From Pseudeuparius sepicola (lineage: Eukaryota; Arthropoda; Insecta; Coleoptera; Anthribidae), in the NCBI GenBank assembly GCA_963920635.1, contig OY987302.1, positions 35,687,278 to 35,751,277 on the forward strand: 64,000 nucleotides of DNA, read 5' to 3'. Each line of letters begins with the position of its first letter. Position 1 is the stretch's first letter. The notes below the pieces were generated by a model, which was given only the letters and a program-made list of their open reading frames with translations, made no database searches and was not told the origin of the DNA. Positions 42,936-53,885 of the stretch are shown in pieces. Both the position numbers and the translations under genes were made by a program.

Positions 42936-45817
42936 CTCGACTTAGCCAAAAGGCATTCGCACTCCCTCTACGGGGAACATTCACTCAGATCCCGGGTATC
43001 CCGGATACCAAAAGGATCTGGCTCGGACGAGACCCTTGCCATGTTATCGGGCCTTAGGTGACATTGATGTTGTTGGATGATCCTGCATTCCCCATGAATT
43101 TCCTGACGGTTCGGGCTGTCGCAAGTAGTACCGCTTTCTGCATGGACCTGTAAAGACTATCAGTTAGACCCAGCTCCTTGATGTTTCTCAGCAAACTTTT
43201 TGGTATAACACCAGTTGTTGACACGATGATTGGAATCGTCTGGACGTTCTCCATTTCCCATTGCCTTCTAATTCGTTCTTCTAAATCTCTGTACTTCGCG
43301 ATCGACATGTTCCTGGTTAACCTCATTAGGATGCCTCCCGTGCAGCGGCTTCCCCAACCACCTCTGTAGTTTATCGTTGTCGGTTCGGTGGTGATTTTGA
43401 CGCTCGTGTTCCGTCAGACGTAGCGGTGTTGAGACGTCTGCTCCGCATATAGCCCTATGTAGTGTGGAGCTGTTGGCCTGCCTGTAGAAATAATTACGCA
43501 GATTTAATATTTGTTGGTCCAATTGCTTGCTGAGATCTGCCAATCCTCTTCCTCCTAGTTGACGTGGCAGAGTTGTTCTTTCTACGGCGCTACGGGGATG
43601 ATGTTTATGAGCTTTTGTCAGTAGTGTCCTAACTTTTCGTTGCAGGTTGTTGATGTCCGTGTTGGTCCAATTCACTATTCCGAACGAATAGCTGAGTACA
43701 GAGCACGCATACGTGTTCAGGGCCTTAATCAAATTCCTGCTGTTAAGATCAGTTCGCACTATTTGTCTTACTCTCTTGATGAATTCATTCGTTAAATCAG
43801 TCTTCATTGTTCGATGGTCTATCCTTTGAGCTTGTTTCATCCCGAGATACTTGTATGTATCTCCCATGCTCATTGCTTCGATCCCCTGGCCGTCCTGCAT
43901 CTCGTGTGCGCTTTGTTCGAGCTTTCCCCGGATGATATTAAGGGTGCGGCACTTGTCCAGTCCAAACAGCATTCCGATGTCCCGGAGAACTCCTCTACAA
44001 TTTTAAGCATTTGCGTTAGTTGGTTTTTGGTTGCGGCGATCAGTTTTAAATCATCCATATATAATAGGTGATTCAACTTGATCGCTTCTGCGTTGTTGCT
44101 TTTGATAGCGAAGCCATATTTTGTAGAGTTCAACCGATGTGATAGAGGGTTCATCGCCATGCAGAACCACAGTGGACTGAGTGAATCTCCTTGGAAAATC
44201 CCTCTTCGGATGTTGATTGTGTCGGTCTCGATGTTACTGTTTGCGGTTCTGAGTTGTATCTTAGTGCGCCAGGTTGTCATAACGTGTTCTAAAAAGGAAA
44301 CTGTATGATGATCTATTTTATACAGCTATAGATACCTGTGAGCCAGTCGTGAGGTACGGAATCAAATGCTTTTTTGTAGTCCACATAAGCCATGTGGAGG
44401 TTTCGTCGCTTGGAATGAGCCTGGTTACAGATGACAGAGTCTATGATGAGTTGCTCTTTGCATCCCATTGCGCCCTTCGAGCAGCCCTTCTGCTGCATTG
44501 CAATGATGTTGTTCCGCTCGCAGTGAGCATATATTCGCTGCGTAAGGCAAGATGTGATTATCTTGTACAGCGTAGGCAAGCAGGTTATTGGGCGGTACTT
44601 GGCAGGGTTATCCGTATTCCGCTGGTCTTTTGGTAATAGGTAGGTTGCACCCTGTGTAAGAAACAATGGCATTTTCAGAGGATCGAGCAAGACTTCATTA
44701 ATTAAGGTAGTTATTTGTTCATGCGTGCACCACAACTTCTCAATCGAATAATTTTGGAGATGATCTGGACCTGGTGCCTTCCAGTTGTGGGAATTCTTGA
44801 TGACATCGGAGACCTCAGAGGTTGTGAATTGCTCGTGTTGCATCTGGCTATAGTTCCGGCCCATCTCGCGTTCTTTGCTGATCCAGCTTGCACTGACATT
44901 GTATGGACCTGGTGTGGCAAGTTGATTTCTCCAGAAACCGTCGACCTGTTCTCTGCTAGGGTAACTTGCATTTGTGGCATCGGCGCTAGAATTAAAAGCA
45001 CGGTAGAAACCTTTTTTCTGATCGTTCAAAGAGTTTGTTGTCTCGTTTCCTGTTGTTACTAGCCATGTATCTCCTCAGACGCCCTGCGAAAACAGAAAGT
45101 TGTTGTTTTAATGTGTCAAGACAGTGGTGACTGCCGTTACGGCACAGTAGATTAACATGTGCATACGTTCTAATGTTGGTGTCACTGAAACATAGTTTGG
45201 TAAAATTCTTGTGTTCATAAGATCGAGCACGATCGCAAGTTTCCTGGAAGAATTTAATCTTGGTAGCGGTGGCCTGCTCAGTGGGTCTGTGCCTTCGTAT
45301 CGCAATACTGCCTGTCTCATATGTGTGTTTAAGCCTTCAAAATGTTCTTCGTTAACCGATTCCAGACTCTCGGTTGTTGTTTCTACCGTTTCGGCTTCTA
45401 GTTGTTGTCCAGGCTCTTGAAGTTCCCCATTGTTGTTGTTGTCATCTATGTCTATGTGTTCGCCGTGGATCTCTAGCTCAACTTTCCGTTTGATAGCGTT
45501 AAGTCGCGTTTCTGGAATTCGGTTATTTCTTAGAATAGTTCGATACTGATCTGACACTCTTTGTTCAGACACTTGCATGTGTGGAAACTCCCTGCAGAAC
45601 TCGGCATGCAGTTGTTGTCGGTAGCCGATCATCTCTTGTCCTAAGTTTGTCACCCTGTAAAAAATACGCATAATCGATTCATTCATGGACACAGTCCGTT
45701 TCATGCGTCGTCGTTGTAATCCCGCCTCTGTGAACGCTGGCTGAAGTTCCCGCGCAGCACCTTCGGTGGGTGGAACCCTAGTTCTCGTTTGGCTCCCATG
45801 TTGTAGATGTTCGTGTT
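42935..45817 (-). mobile_element. Unit 20: rearranged, frameshifted copy at the right edge of the array
   Basis: Has the same GCGATC|GACATG junction (about 43302) as unit 11 but keeps the RT segment that units 3 and 11 lack. It also has an N-terminal deletion near 45120 and stops inside the N-terminal region at a TTA tract that borders unrelated DNA. Confidence 0.8.
43268..45704 (-). pseudogene. R4/Dong-like polyprotein remnants (unit 20)
   Basis: Four open pieces: 45108-45704 (Myb-like and linker), 44313-45029 (RT fingers and palm up to the HDWLTG region), 43870-44280 (RT with LLYMDD) and 43268-43972 (post-RT). They are separated by single-base losses near 43983 and 44327 and by a deletion near 45120. 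CCHC is gone at the 43302 junction. Confidence 0.8.
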
Positions 45818-45838
45818 GTTATTATTATTATTATTATT
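45818..45838. repeat. (TTA)n tract at the right edge of the array
   Basis: Ends in TTTTTATCATTATATCC, unrelated to the element, so it may preserve the flank of the original genomic target. Confidence 0.7.
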
Positions 45839-47370
45839 TTTATCATTATATCCTTGCAACAAACATGAAGTTTGTGATTCCCTAAAAAATTAAAAATCTA
45901 AGTTAATTTTACAAATATGCTTGAATTTATAAACAAAGTTATGCGAAATTGATATATTATTAGGTTATGTTTTGATATTTAGGCGTAACTTTTAATTCTA
46001 GACAACTTTTCTTAATAACATTTTGATGAATTTTCTGAAATAATAATACTCTTGTACAATTTTTATATTTTTTGACCTACCCTGTATGCTGTTTGACTTG
46101 CATCCATTCTAAGTGCACCTAATATGATTATCAAACATGCACCAACTTTCGGGAATATTTGTATTTTCGTTGTGCAATTAATAAAAAAAATCCCATATGT
46201 TGCTCAAATGATCACACTGTATACAATATTAGCAGTATTTTTAATATCTATAGAAAGGGAATTATATAGAGCCGGAACTACATAACATCACCTGTATTTT
46301 TGTCAAACATTGATTATATAGAGTATCCCGATGCTAATTTGTAGGTATCTATTTCCAAACGACTTTCTGACCTGTAATTTCATTACATGTCCACACACCC
46401 TGGTATTTACCATAATTCTCCACATACACCGCTTCGTAGGGTAGCGTTTCGTTACTAGCAGAGTACTCTAGCGGATAGATTCAGTACTCCCACGCCGTTA
46501 CGTAGGGTATCGATCGACGCACAGGATCGCGATGGAGCGTCCCTTAGTTTCAGTACCTACTAATTAAAGGGTTCTAGCGGCACCGTCGCACGATCGGATG
46601 GTGCCATTATCGATCGTATGCGTTTCAACCATCCTCTAGCGGATAGTTGTCTATAAATAGAATCAGTGGCGGAGCTATGCATAAACAAATATAAGCATTG
46701 TTCTCTGGCCAAAAGGAAGCCCGTGGCCCCGTCGGACGTGATGATGGTATTCTTAACATGAGTTCCTTTGATGTTATCTGAATTGAGAATTTTATTTTAT
46801 TACTTAGATAGTTTTATTTTAAGTTTACGTATCTTTTTTTTTTGATATTGGAGTTTTTTATTTTATCTTGTTTGCTATGGAATATTTTATGTTTTTTTAT
46901 AAATAATAAAAGGATTGATTCATTTAATGTATTACCTACTTAGTTAATTTTAAGTTCACTTATTTTTGTGATATTGGAGTTGTTTTTTATATGAGTGTCC
47001 GAAAATTAAGTGCACATACCGAAGGGGGTAATTCTTTGGCCCATTTTAAGAAAAAAACTTCATATGAACGTATGTCGTAAACGTCCTAACTTTTGAAGTT
47101 TGAAGTTCATTTTTTTAAATTGAATTTTGGCTACATCTCCCGAAATAATCAAGCTGCTGAACTGAAATTTGGCACTGCTATGTTTTTGGGGATGGAGAAT
47201 AAGCTGAAAATGTCAATTTCACCGTATCTCACAGAGGGCGCCTCTTGCGCTGTTTTTTGGTCACGCTTTTACGCGTAACTTTTTTGAGGTTATCTTTTTG
47301 GTCCTGCAGGTCCATCATTTTAGTGCATATTTTCATTCTGCAACAAAAAGGTACTCTTGTTTCATAACGA
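45839..47370. other. AT-rich non-coding sequence with a GC-richer island
   Basis: No recognisable gene. An island at about 46430-46700 is rich in CG, has CTAGCGGATAG twice (about 46470 and 46636) and a TATAAATA at 46652-46659, as in a promoter or LTR remnant. The stretch beginning TGTCCGAAAATTAAGTGCAC near 46995 looks like a dispersed repeat. Confidence 0.4.
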
Positions 47371-47716
47371 TTAAGAGGGGGTTGCCAACAGCGAAAGTGA
47401 CGTTAGATTTCGTATTTTTTTAAGTTGTATAGCATAAAATCTAATAACATTTTACCTGGCAAAAATGTAGTACAAACATCTCTGTCTTCATTTTAATCAT
47501 AAGATCTTACAAGCAATGTTTTGTTTTATAGGTTATGAAAACCTTGGGAAAAATAATAATTCCAGTGCATATGCTTGTGAGATCTTATGATTAAAACGAA
47601 GACAGATATGTTTGTACTAAATTTTTGCCAGGTAAAATGTTAATAGATTTTATGCTATACAACTTAAAAAAATACGAAATCTAACGTCACTTTCGCTGTC
47701 GGCAACCCCCTCTTAA
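47371..47716. mobile_element. Foldback (palindromic MITE-like) element with TTAA flanks
   Basis: Left arm 47371-47515 and right arm 47572-47716 are inverted copies of about 145 bases with few mismatches, around a 56-base centre. The ends read TTAA-GAGGGGGTTGCC and GGCAACCCCCTC-TTAA. A TTAA duplication is typical of piggyBac-type insertion, though the terminal bases are not the usual CCC. A transcript would fold into one long hairpin. Confidence 0.75.
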
Positions 47717-48330
47717 ATCAACCGTTTACGTTTAAATTGGCAAAATGTGCTCCAAAACACCTGTTGACTCCATTATTCGAAACATAAAATTTTCAACGGC
47801 CGCTTTCAAATGCTACAGATCAACTGTACCTTCAAAATGAAGAAAAAAATACCTATGAACAATGCACCAAAAATTATTCGCTTTCAAAATGGAAAGGATT
47901 GATTTTGATAAAATTTGAACACCCTATTTCAAGAAAACCAATGGTGTTTTGACCAATATCCATTTAGCATTTTTTTCTTCCGATGGTGACATATATAATA
48001 GATCATAACTCTTAAACGGTAGAAGATATGGAAAAATTGACAAGATCTAAATTTGTTCATTTGCTCATGTAGAATAAAAAATATTCTATGCACATTTTGC
48101 GTATGAGCCCTCTGGAAGGAGTTATTCTTGATGGAATGAATAAATATCTTGTATGGCCGGCGGCGGCCATATTGGATTTATGACACCATAAAAACCAAAC
48201 GCCACAACTCGGAGGTAAACACCCGGTACTACGCCATTACGTAGCATACAATAAAGAGATTCCACATAGTCGCAACTTCCCTTCACAAAAAAACCCACGG
48301 AGTAGGTAAATGTGCATTATGCTCCTCAAC
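47717..48330. other. Non-coding repeat-like sequence
   Basis: AT-rich, no coding frame of note. Nothing recognised beyond general resemblance to dispersed insect repeats. Confidence 0.4.
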
Positions 48331-48339
48331 TAACAAGCA

Positions 48340-50045
48340 TTATAAAACAGAAAGAAAAAAATACAGGAAATTCTTAGCCAACTATAAAAAAAGTTTGAAT
48401 GAGAACAAAATAATAAATTCAAAGAACAAAACTAAGACTGCTTGGGGCATCTTTAATGCCGAGACAAATAAAAATAAATTAAATTCAAATATATCTATTG
48501 AAATTGAAAACGTGATCCCGCAAAAATTGCAGCGGTATTCAGTGACAAATTTGACTTACCATTACAGCAAACAAATAGAACGTTTACTGAACGTAGCCGG
48601 GGTCACCACAGTCTCTTTTTAACACCAGTAAATGAGCTCGAAATAATTAAAATAATTACGAATTTTCCAAATAAATTCTCCGCAGGACTTGATGAGATTC
48701 CTGTGTGTGTTTTAAAACATGTAGCACAGTTGATAAGTAAACCTCTTGTAAATATAATAAACGAGTGTTTCACGGTGTTGCACTGCTGTCTTCAGTGTCA
48801 AAGGTCATTGAGAGAGCGATTTATGACAGAATCATGTATTTCCTATCTCAAAACAACGTTCTTGCTGATCAGCAGTATGGCTTCAGACCAAAAAGGTCCA
48901 CCGAATTAGCAGTTTATAAGGCAGTTACGTACATTGTGGAAAAAATTAATAATAATGAACAGGTTGCAGGTTTATATTTCGACCTCTCAAGGGCCTTTGA
49001 CACTATCAATCACCAGATGATGATTCAGAAGCTTGAGAAGTGCGGGATCAGGGGGACTTGCTTGTCTTTGCTGGAATCGTATCTAGCAAACAGGTATCAA
49101 ACGGTCAGTGTAAATGTGGGAGGACGGCAAAGCTTCTCGCGGGCAGTTGAGGTTAGGCGGGGTGTCCCTCAGGGTTCGATTCTGAGTCCTCTGCTTTTCT
49201 TGCTATACGCGAATAGCCTCTCCGGGGGGATGGCTTCGGGGCTAGTTTGTCAGTATGCTGACGATACGTCGGTTATTTTGGCACATGGGTCTGTGGGTGG
49301 ACTCTCGGGGGAGGTGTTCGCGTGTGGTGGAGGTGATGAGTTTGTGGTGTCTTGACAATCATTTGACGCTAAATGCTGAAAAAACCGGTCTTCTGTCCTT
49401 CAGCAAGACTTCGGCAAGAGGAGAGTCTCTGTATGTGAGGCAAAATGGGAACTCAATCCCAGTGTTAGATCATGTAAAATTCTTAGGTATTCATCTTGAC
49501 ACTAGTTTAAAATGGGATAAACAAATCACTACTTTGGAATATAAAATTAACAGCTTGTGTGCACTTATTAGAAGGCTTCGCAGGTTTTGAACATCGAAAC
49601 CATACGATTGTTTTATTTTGCCAGTATACAATCACTTATCTGCTATGGCATCTTGTTCTGGGGTTCATCAAGGAATGCCATTAGGGTCTTTAAAGCCTAA
49701 AAACGGATAGTGCGCTGCATCTTTCAATTGCACCCTAAGACATCGTGTAGGCCTTATTTCTCAAAATTGGGCACACTTACTGTTCCGTCCCGCTACTACT
49801 TGTCACTCGTATTGTTTGTGAAAAGGCAACCAGGGCTGTTTAGAACGAATCAGGATCACTAAACTGAGGGCATGTCTGTGGTGGCTAGGGGTAGGATGGA
49901 CCTTGGCATTCCCGCTCATGCGTCCACCTATTTTCAAAGGGGACCTTAGGTCAATAAAGGCTTACAAAATGCTACCAATTAGTTTCCAGCAATTAGTAAA
50001 CATACAAAAATTTAAAGCGGAGGTGCTCTGCCTCCTGCAAGAAAA
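48340..50045 (+). pseudogene. Decayed Jockey/CR1-like non-LTR reverse transcriptase
   Basis: Pieces in changing frames follow the order of a non-LTR RT: a linker (48395-48622, NKTKTAWGIFNAET), FSAGLDEIPVCVLKH (from about 48673), then after a deletion VSKVIERAIYDRI, FRPKRSTE, motif A YFDLSRAFDTINH, GVPQGSILSPLLF and YADD (48765-49355), and a thumb-like part with LDNHLTLNAEKT and KFLGIHLD (49348-49590). Further RT-like residues continue to about 49860. Several stops and frameshifts make it dead. No endonuclease was found upstream. Confidence 0.8.
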
Positions 50046-50046
50046 A

Positions 50047-50123
50047 TGTTTTTATAATTTTAACTTGTAAAGTTAAAATTATAAAAACATTAAAATGTTA
50101 CATTGTAAATGTAACATTTTAAT
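50047..50123. repeat. Two adjacent perfect hairpins with the same loop
   Basis: Hairpin 1: arms 50047-50065 and 50071-50089 (19 bp). Hairpin 2: arms 50089-50103 and 50109-50123 (15 bp). Both loops are TGTAA and the hairpins abut. They lie at the end of the RT remnant. Confidence 0.8.
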
Positions 50124-50894
50124 TTGTGTTGTCACCAATATACTATTGAAGGGTGGTTTTTATACATCTGCATTCATGTGGCATACTTTATATAATGACG
50201 TTGCTTTGTTATTGTAAAATAATTTGGTTGGCATTAAAGATATTATTATTATTATAAATAGTGGATCCCTATGAATAATCAGGTATTTACGGTTGGTTAC
50301 GGCAAATTATATATCCCGCAAAAGGCGGCTAGAAGTCCGTGAACCAACAAGCCAAGTTCCGACACTTCTGGTACGCACAGCAGGTGCGGAAAACAAGCCG
50401 GACGAGTTACACAACACTCGGAATCAGTCCTACTGGCGTTTGGAAATATTTTTCCCAAAATTTATGCCGAACCACTGTAATATCGGAACATGGAAGCTCA
50501 ACTGGCGACGTAGGACTCAAAAATCCCAAGCCCGCAAAAAAACATTAGCGTATAAAAACGATTTTATTCGATAGACTGGGTCCGAAGGACATCTGTGATT
50601 AATAGCGAGGAAACACAGCGAGGGTACTAAGCGCGAAGCATAAACACATAGTAGCCTCAGCCGCTGCTCAATAGGTGGCGATGCAGTTGCCTTAGGGAAT
50701 GGCTAATTAGAGATTACATCAAAAACATACTTGGGAGCGGATAAAAATTAAGCAGTTTGGAGGGATTTAAAATAGAAGAATATCAGAAAATACTCGTGAA
50801 ACTCTAGGGCGATTACATGCGTAGATAAATAATTATTGTTTTTATAGTGACCCCAGTGAGTTCACCAAATATCGAACTAAAACCAAATTTGGTT
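50124..50894. other. Unrecognised sequence between RT remnant and copia fragment
   Basis: Contains a short ATT microsatellite (about 50242) and a frame of 93 codons at 50293 with no recognisable motif, which I do not call a gene. Confidence 0.4.
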
Positions 50895-51611
50895 GTAACA
50901 GCTTCTCTTAGGTTTTGGTATATGTACAAAAGCTTTGCATCCAAATATTTTTAAATGTGAAATAGTTACTTTTCTACCAGTCCATGCTTCTTCTCGAACA
51001 ATATTTGGTACCGCTAAAGTTGGTGATCTACTTATTCTTTAAATAAACTACTGTGTTAACAGCTTCTGCCCAAAATTTTTTGTTTAGACCTGATGCATTT
51101 AATAAACTTCTTGCTCGTTCAACTATAGTTCTATTTGCTCGTTCAGCTACTCCATTTTGTTCTGGTGTATACGGTGTAGTTAATTAGATAGTCATCCATT
51201 ATTTTATTTACATATTCTCTTCCGTTATCACTTCTTAGTTTCTTTATTCTTTTTGAAGTTTGTTTTTAGACCATTGCTTTAAAAAATTTGAAATATTTGA
51301 AAACTTCAATTTTATGTGTCAAAAAATAGACAAATGTCTTTCTTGTTTTGTCATCAATAAATGTCAGAAAATAAATTGCTCCTCCTAGTGATTCATCTTC
51401 AAAAGATCCACATAAATCTTTGTGAATTGTTTCTAAAATTTCTTCTGCTCTTGTTGCTTTATTTTTAGGAAGTGGTGTTCTTGTTTGTTTTCCATTAATA
51501 CAATTTTCACAATAATTATTTTCTGGATAAGTTAAATTTTTCGGGAATCCATGAACCATTATTTTCAATTTCTTCATGCCGTTTTCACTTAGATGACCAA
51601 GCCGATGATGC
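50895..51611 (-). pseudogene. Copia integrase fragment
   Basis: 51266-51577 codes the second half of the GAG-pre-integrase domain (CENCINGKQTR) and the integrase start (IHKDLCGSF, TFIDDKTRKTFVYFL). RSDNGREY and, in another frame, VAERANRTIVERAR follow at about 51240-51110, so the catalytic residues D, D and E are recognisable but frameshifted. It fades out near 50895. Confidence 0.85.
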
Positions 51612-51809
51612 TGTTGGGGTTCCTTCGATTAATGTTTTCCTTATTTGTCGTTTATTGAGAAACTTTTATTAGAGCCCTGATTACTACTGACGTTATTATT
51701 TCTTTTTTGAAAATTTTATTGTTGCGGCCAGTCTTTGTGCGCACGGGCGTCCCTTTTTCTCGCAGATTCATCGATATCAAAATAGGAGACGAACTAAAAC
51801 GCTCTAACA
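51612..51809 (-). repeat. BEL/Pao 3' LTR
   Basis: 198 bases; matches 59905-60130 with indels (about 28 bases shorter) and substitutions, showing an old insertion. Confidence 0.85.
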
Positions 51810-51820
51810 TTCCGCCCGCC
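51810..51820 (-). other. Polypurine tract of the BEL/Pao element
   Basis: GGCGGGCGGAA on the minus strand, directly before the 3' LTR, as needed to prime second-strand synthesis. Confidence 0.7.
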
Positions 51821-51958
51821 TTGACAATACATAAGTATTTTCAAAACAAATTATTAAGATACAAGTAAATTATTAAAACTCTTAACCTTTCTAACTATTA
51901 CATTATACAAATAAAGTCATTCGTCGGGTTGGTCTAAATCGAGATACATCTGCTGCTT

Positions 51959-52919
51959 TCAACAGTCAATAGGAAAGACACATATCTTGTTTACAACACG
52001 TGTCACCTCCCCGTTGGGCACCCTTATGTCCACAACACGAGTTACACCGTCCTTTCCTGGTCGAAGCTTGGAGATCCTGCCTAGCTGCCATAACGTGCTT
52101 GGGATCCTTTCATTCTTGATGAGTACCAAGGCGCCAACCTTCAGTAAGTCTTGGGAATGAGTTCTCCACTTCACCCTGGTTTGGAGTTCTGCCAAGTATT
52201 CTTTGCTCCATCTTGTCCAGTAGTGTTGAGTTATTGCTTGCACCCGCTGCCATTTATTAAGACTATTTTCTGGAACTTCTGTCAAGTCAACTTCTGGAAG
52301 GGCTGTCAATTGTTTCCCAACCAAAAAATGCGCGGGAGTCAGTGCACTTAGGTCATTTGGATCTTCACTTAAGGAACAGAGTGTACGCGAGTTTAGTATA
52401 CCCTCAAGTCGCACCAACAATGTGGAGAAATCCTCATAAGTCAGAGGCTGAGTTACAAGTCTCTTTATATGATACTTCGTACTTTTTATCCCTGCTTCCC
52501 AGATTCCCCCAAAATTTGGAGATCTGGCAGGTATAAATCGCCAATTGATCTTGTCATTTTTTGCCAAGTAATTTGTTATTAGTTCGTTATTCGATTCTAA
52601 AAATTCATATAATTTGATAAGCACATTATTTGCTCCTACGAAATTAGAACCATTATTTAAGAAGATTATGTTCGGCCTTCCACGCCTACTGATGAACCTG
52701 TCTAACACTGCAAAAAATGCATTGGTAGTCAGCTCAGAAACAAGCTCGATGTGCACTGCACGAGTGCTCATACATACAAACAAACACATGTATGCCTTCA
52801 ATAATTTCGCTCCCCTAGTCTTCCTATCCTTGATATTGAATGGACCGCCATAATCAATACCAACATGAGAAAATGGAGAATATCTATTAAGTCTGACCTC
52901 AGGCAGCTTATTCTCGAGC
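51959..52919 (-). pseudogene. BEL/Pao integrase core and C-terminal part
   Basis: Begins at LPEVRLNRYSPFSHVGIDYGGPF (52919-52845), the first catalytic Asp region; the open frame from the ATG at 52801 gives 280 residues. The second catalytic site reads FLNNGSNFVG where the family has SDNG, so Asp is replaced by Asn (residue 49 of that frame). The Glu is kept in GGIWEAGIKS. The tail is the DUF5641-type region (HYWTRWSKEYLAELQ). Cut off from its N-terminal half by the 2.3 kb insertion. Confidence 0.85.
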
Positions 52920-53235
52920 TTGAGAGAAGTGATCGATCCTCCGAGAGAAGGGATAGATCACATCGTATGGTTGTTCTCTCGATGGCATTGAGCCGTATTC
53001 TTGAACCTGTGCGATGATGGCCGAACGTGCGACCAGCGAACCCAGCGTTGCCGATAATTTATTTGGGTTCAAAGCCCCAATACAAGCATAACTGCTAACT
53101 TCATTGGGTGCCCCGTGACCTAACTTTTATATTTTATGCTATAAATATATTTTGTGTTTTATGCCGTGCCCCAAGTTCATCTTCTTTTGGCTATTAATCT
53201 GTAGTTTTTGAGTTTATACTAATCTGTTTTAAAAA

Positions 53236-53835
53236 ATGCCTAATAATAACGAAAATAAGATACGAACGGCTCCGATCAACGGGATACAAAAAGATATTTT
53301 AGTGGAATTTATGAAGCAACACGAAGATCTGCAAAGAGGAAAGTTTAAAAAAGAGTTCACTTAAAAGAAAGCTCAACATCTTTGGAACGAAATTGCTGTA
53401 AAACTAAATGCTGTTCCAGGAGGGGCCCATAAAGAGTGGAAGATGTGGCGTAAAGTAAGTTTCTTTTTGTATGTTTTTATTCTTATTTTTTAATTTTAAA
53501 GACATGGCAGGACTTAAAAAAAGATGTTGTCAAAGGTTATAAAAGACAAAATTTATCTACATGGAACCGGAGGGGGTCCAGAAAAGGTCACCATTTTGGA
53601 CGATACAGAAAACTCCATCCTAGAATATGATTCCAAAGGTATCAACATATGGAGAAACAAGTGTTGCCGTACCAAACATTCATTTTGATTTTGTTGGGGT
53701 ATGCGCTTACTGCATAGCTTTTTATAACAACTTTTTAATACTGTTTTACTTTACAGAATGAAGTAGCTGTAGATGAGGATGTAATAACAAATGAAGAAAA
53801 TACTCACCTTGAAAACTGGGACAAATCAATACAGG
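53236..53835 (+). pseudogene. Myb/SANT-like (zeste-type) DNA-binding protein, PIF/Harbinger-like
   Basis: ATG at 53236. Exon 1 reads a helix-rich start (QKDILVEFMKQHEDLQRGKF), an in-frame TAA, then HLWNEIAVKLNAVPGGAHKEWKMWRK. Intron 53455-53501 (GTAAGT to AAAG) is phase 0; exon 2 continues TWQDLKKDVVKGYKR, and after a frameshift TGGGPEKVTILDD. A third exon (NEVAVDEDVIT, about 53758-53835) is likely. The Trp spacing and the TGGGP segment match the Myb/SANT-like regulatory-protein-zeste domain common in PIF/Harbinger second proteins. No transposase is nearby. Confidence 0.7.
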
Positions 53836-53885
53836 TACATTTTGATTTATGAATAGGTATAAGCATTATACATTATCTACCTATA

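Larger units (their letters stand above)
26838..43762. repeat. Higher-order duplication, copy 2 (units 11 part to 20 part)
   Basis: The longer and probably more original copy, about 16.9 kb. Its left border is the chimeric unit 11 and its right border the equivalent point in unit 20 (26837 plus 16,925). Confidence 0.8.
8254..45838 (-). mobile_element. Head-to-tail array of 20 R4-clade (Dong-like) non-LTR retrotransposons inserted in their own TAA tails
   Basis: All units read on the minus strand. On the + strand each begins with TCTCGACTTAGCC or TATCGACTTAGCC (the element's 3' end) directly after a (TTA)n tract, and stops (5' end) at the next (TTA)n tract. Units differ in 5' truncation point; three are full length. 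The single junction without a TTA tract is at 11671. The right edge is a (TTA)n tract at 45818-45838 followed by unrelated DNA; the left edge cuts unit 1 inside its reverse transcriptase. Established: Dong of Bombyx mori inserts in TAA repeats. Inferred: each copy's TAA tail was the target for the next. Confidence 0.85.

Noticed and set aside
10753..45062. Many + strand frames of 60-122 codons repeated along the array (for example those starting MMFLSKLFG or MCSCNMG)
   Set aside because: Antisense shadows of the minus-strand R4/Dong-like ORF; they recur only because the ORF does.
8254..45838. CRISPR-like regular repeats
   Set aside because: The repeats are retrotransposon 3' ends with variable spacing in a eukaryotic genome; spacers are element sequence.
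50293..50574. 93-codon + strand frame as a gene
   Set aside because: No family resemblance; a second frame of similar length overlaps it.
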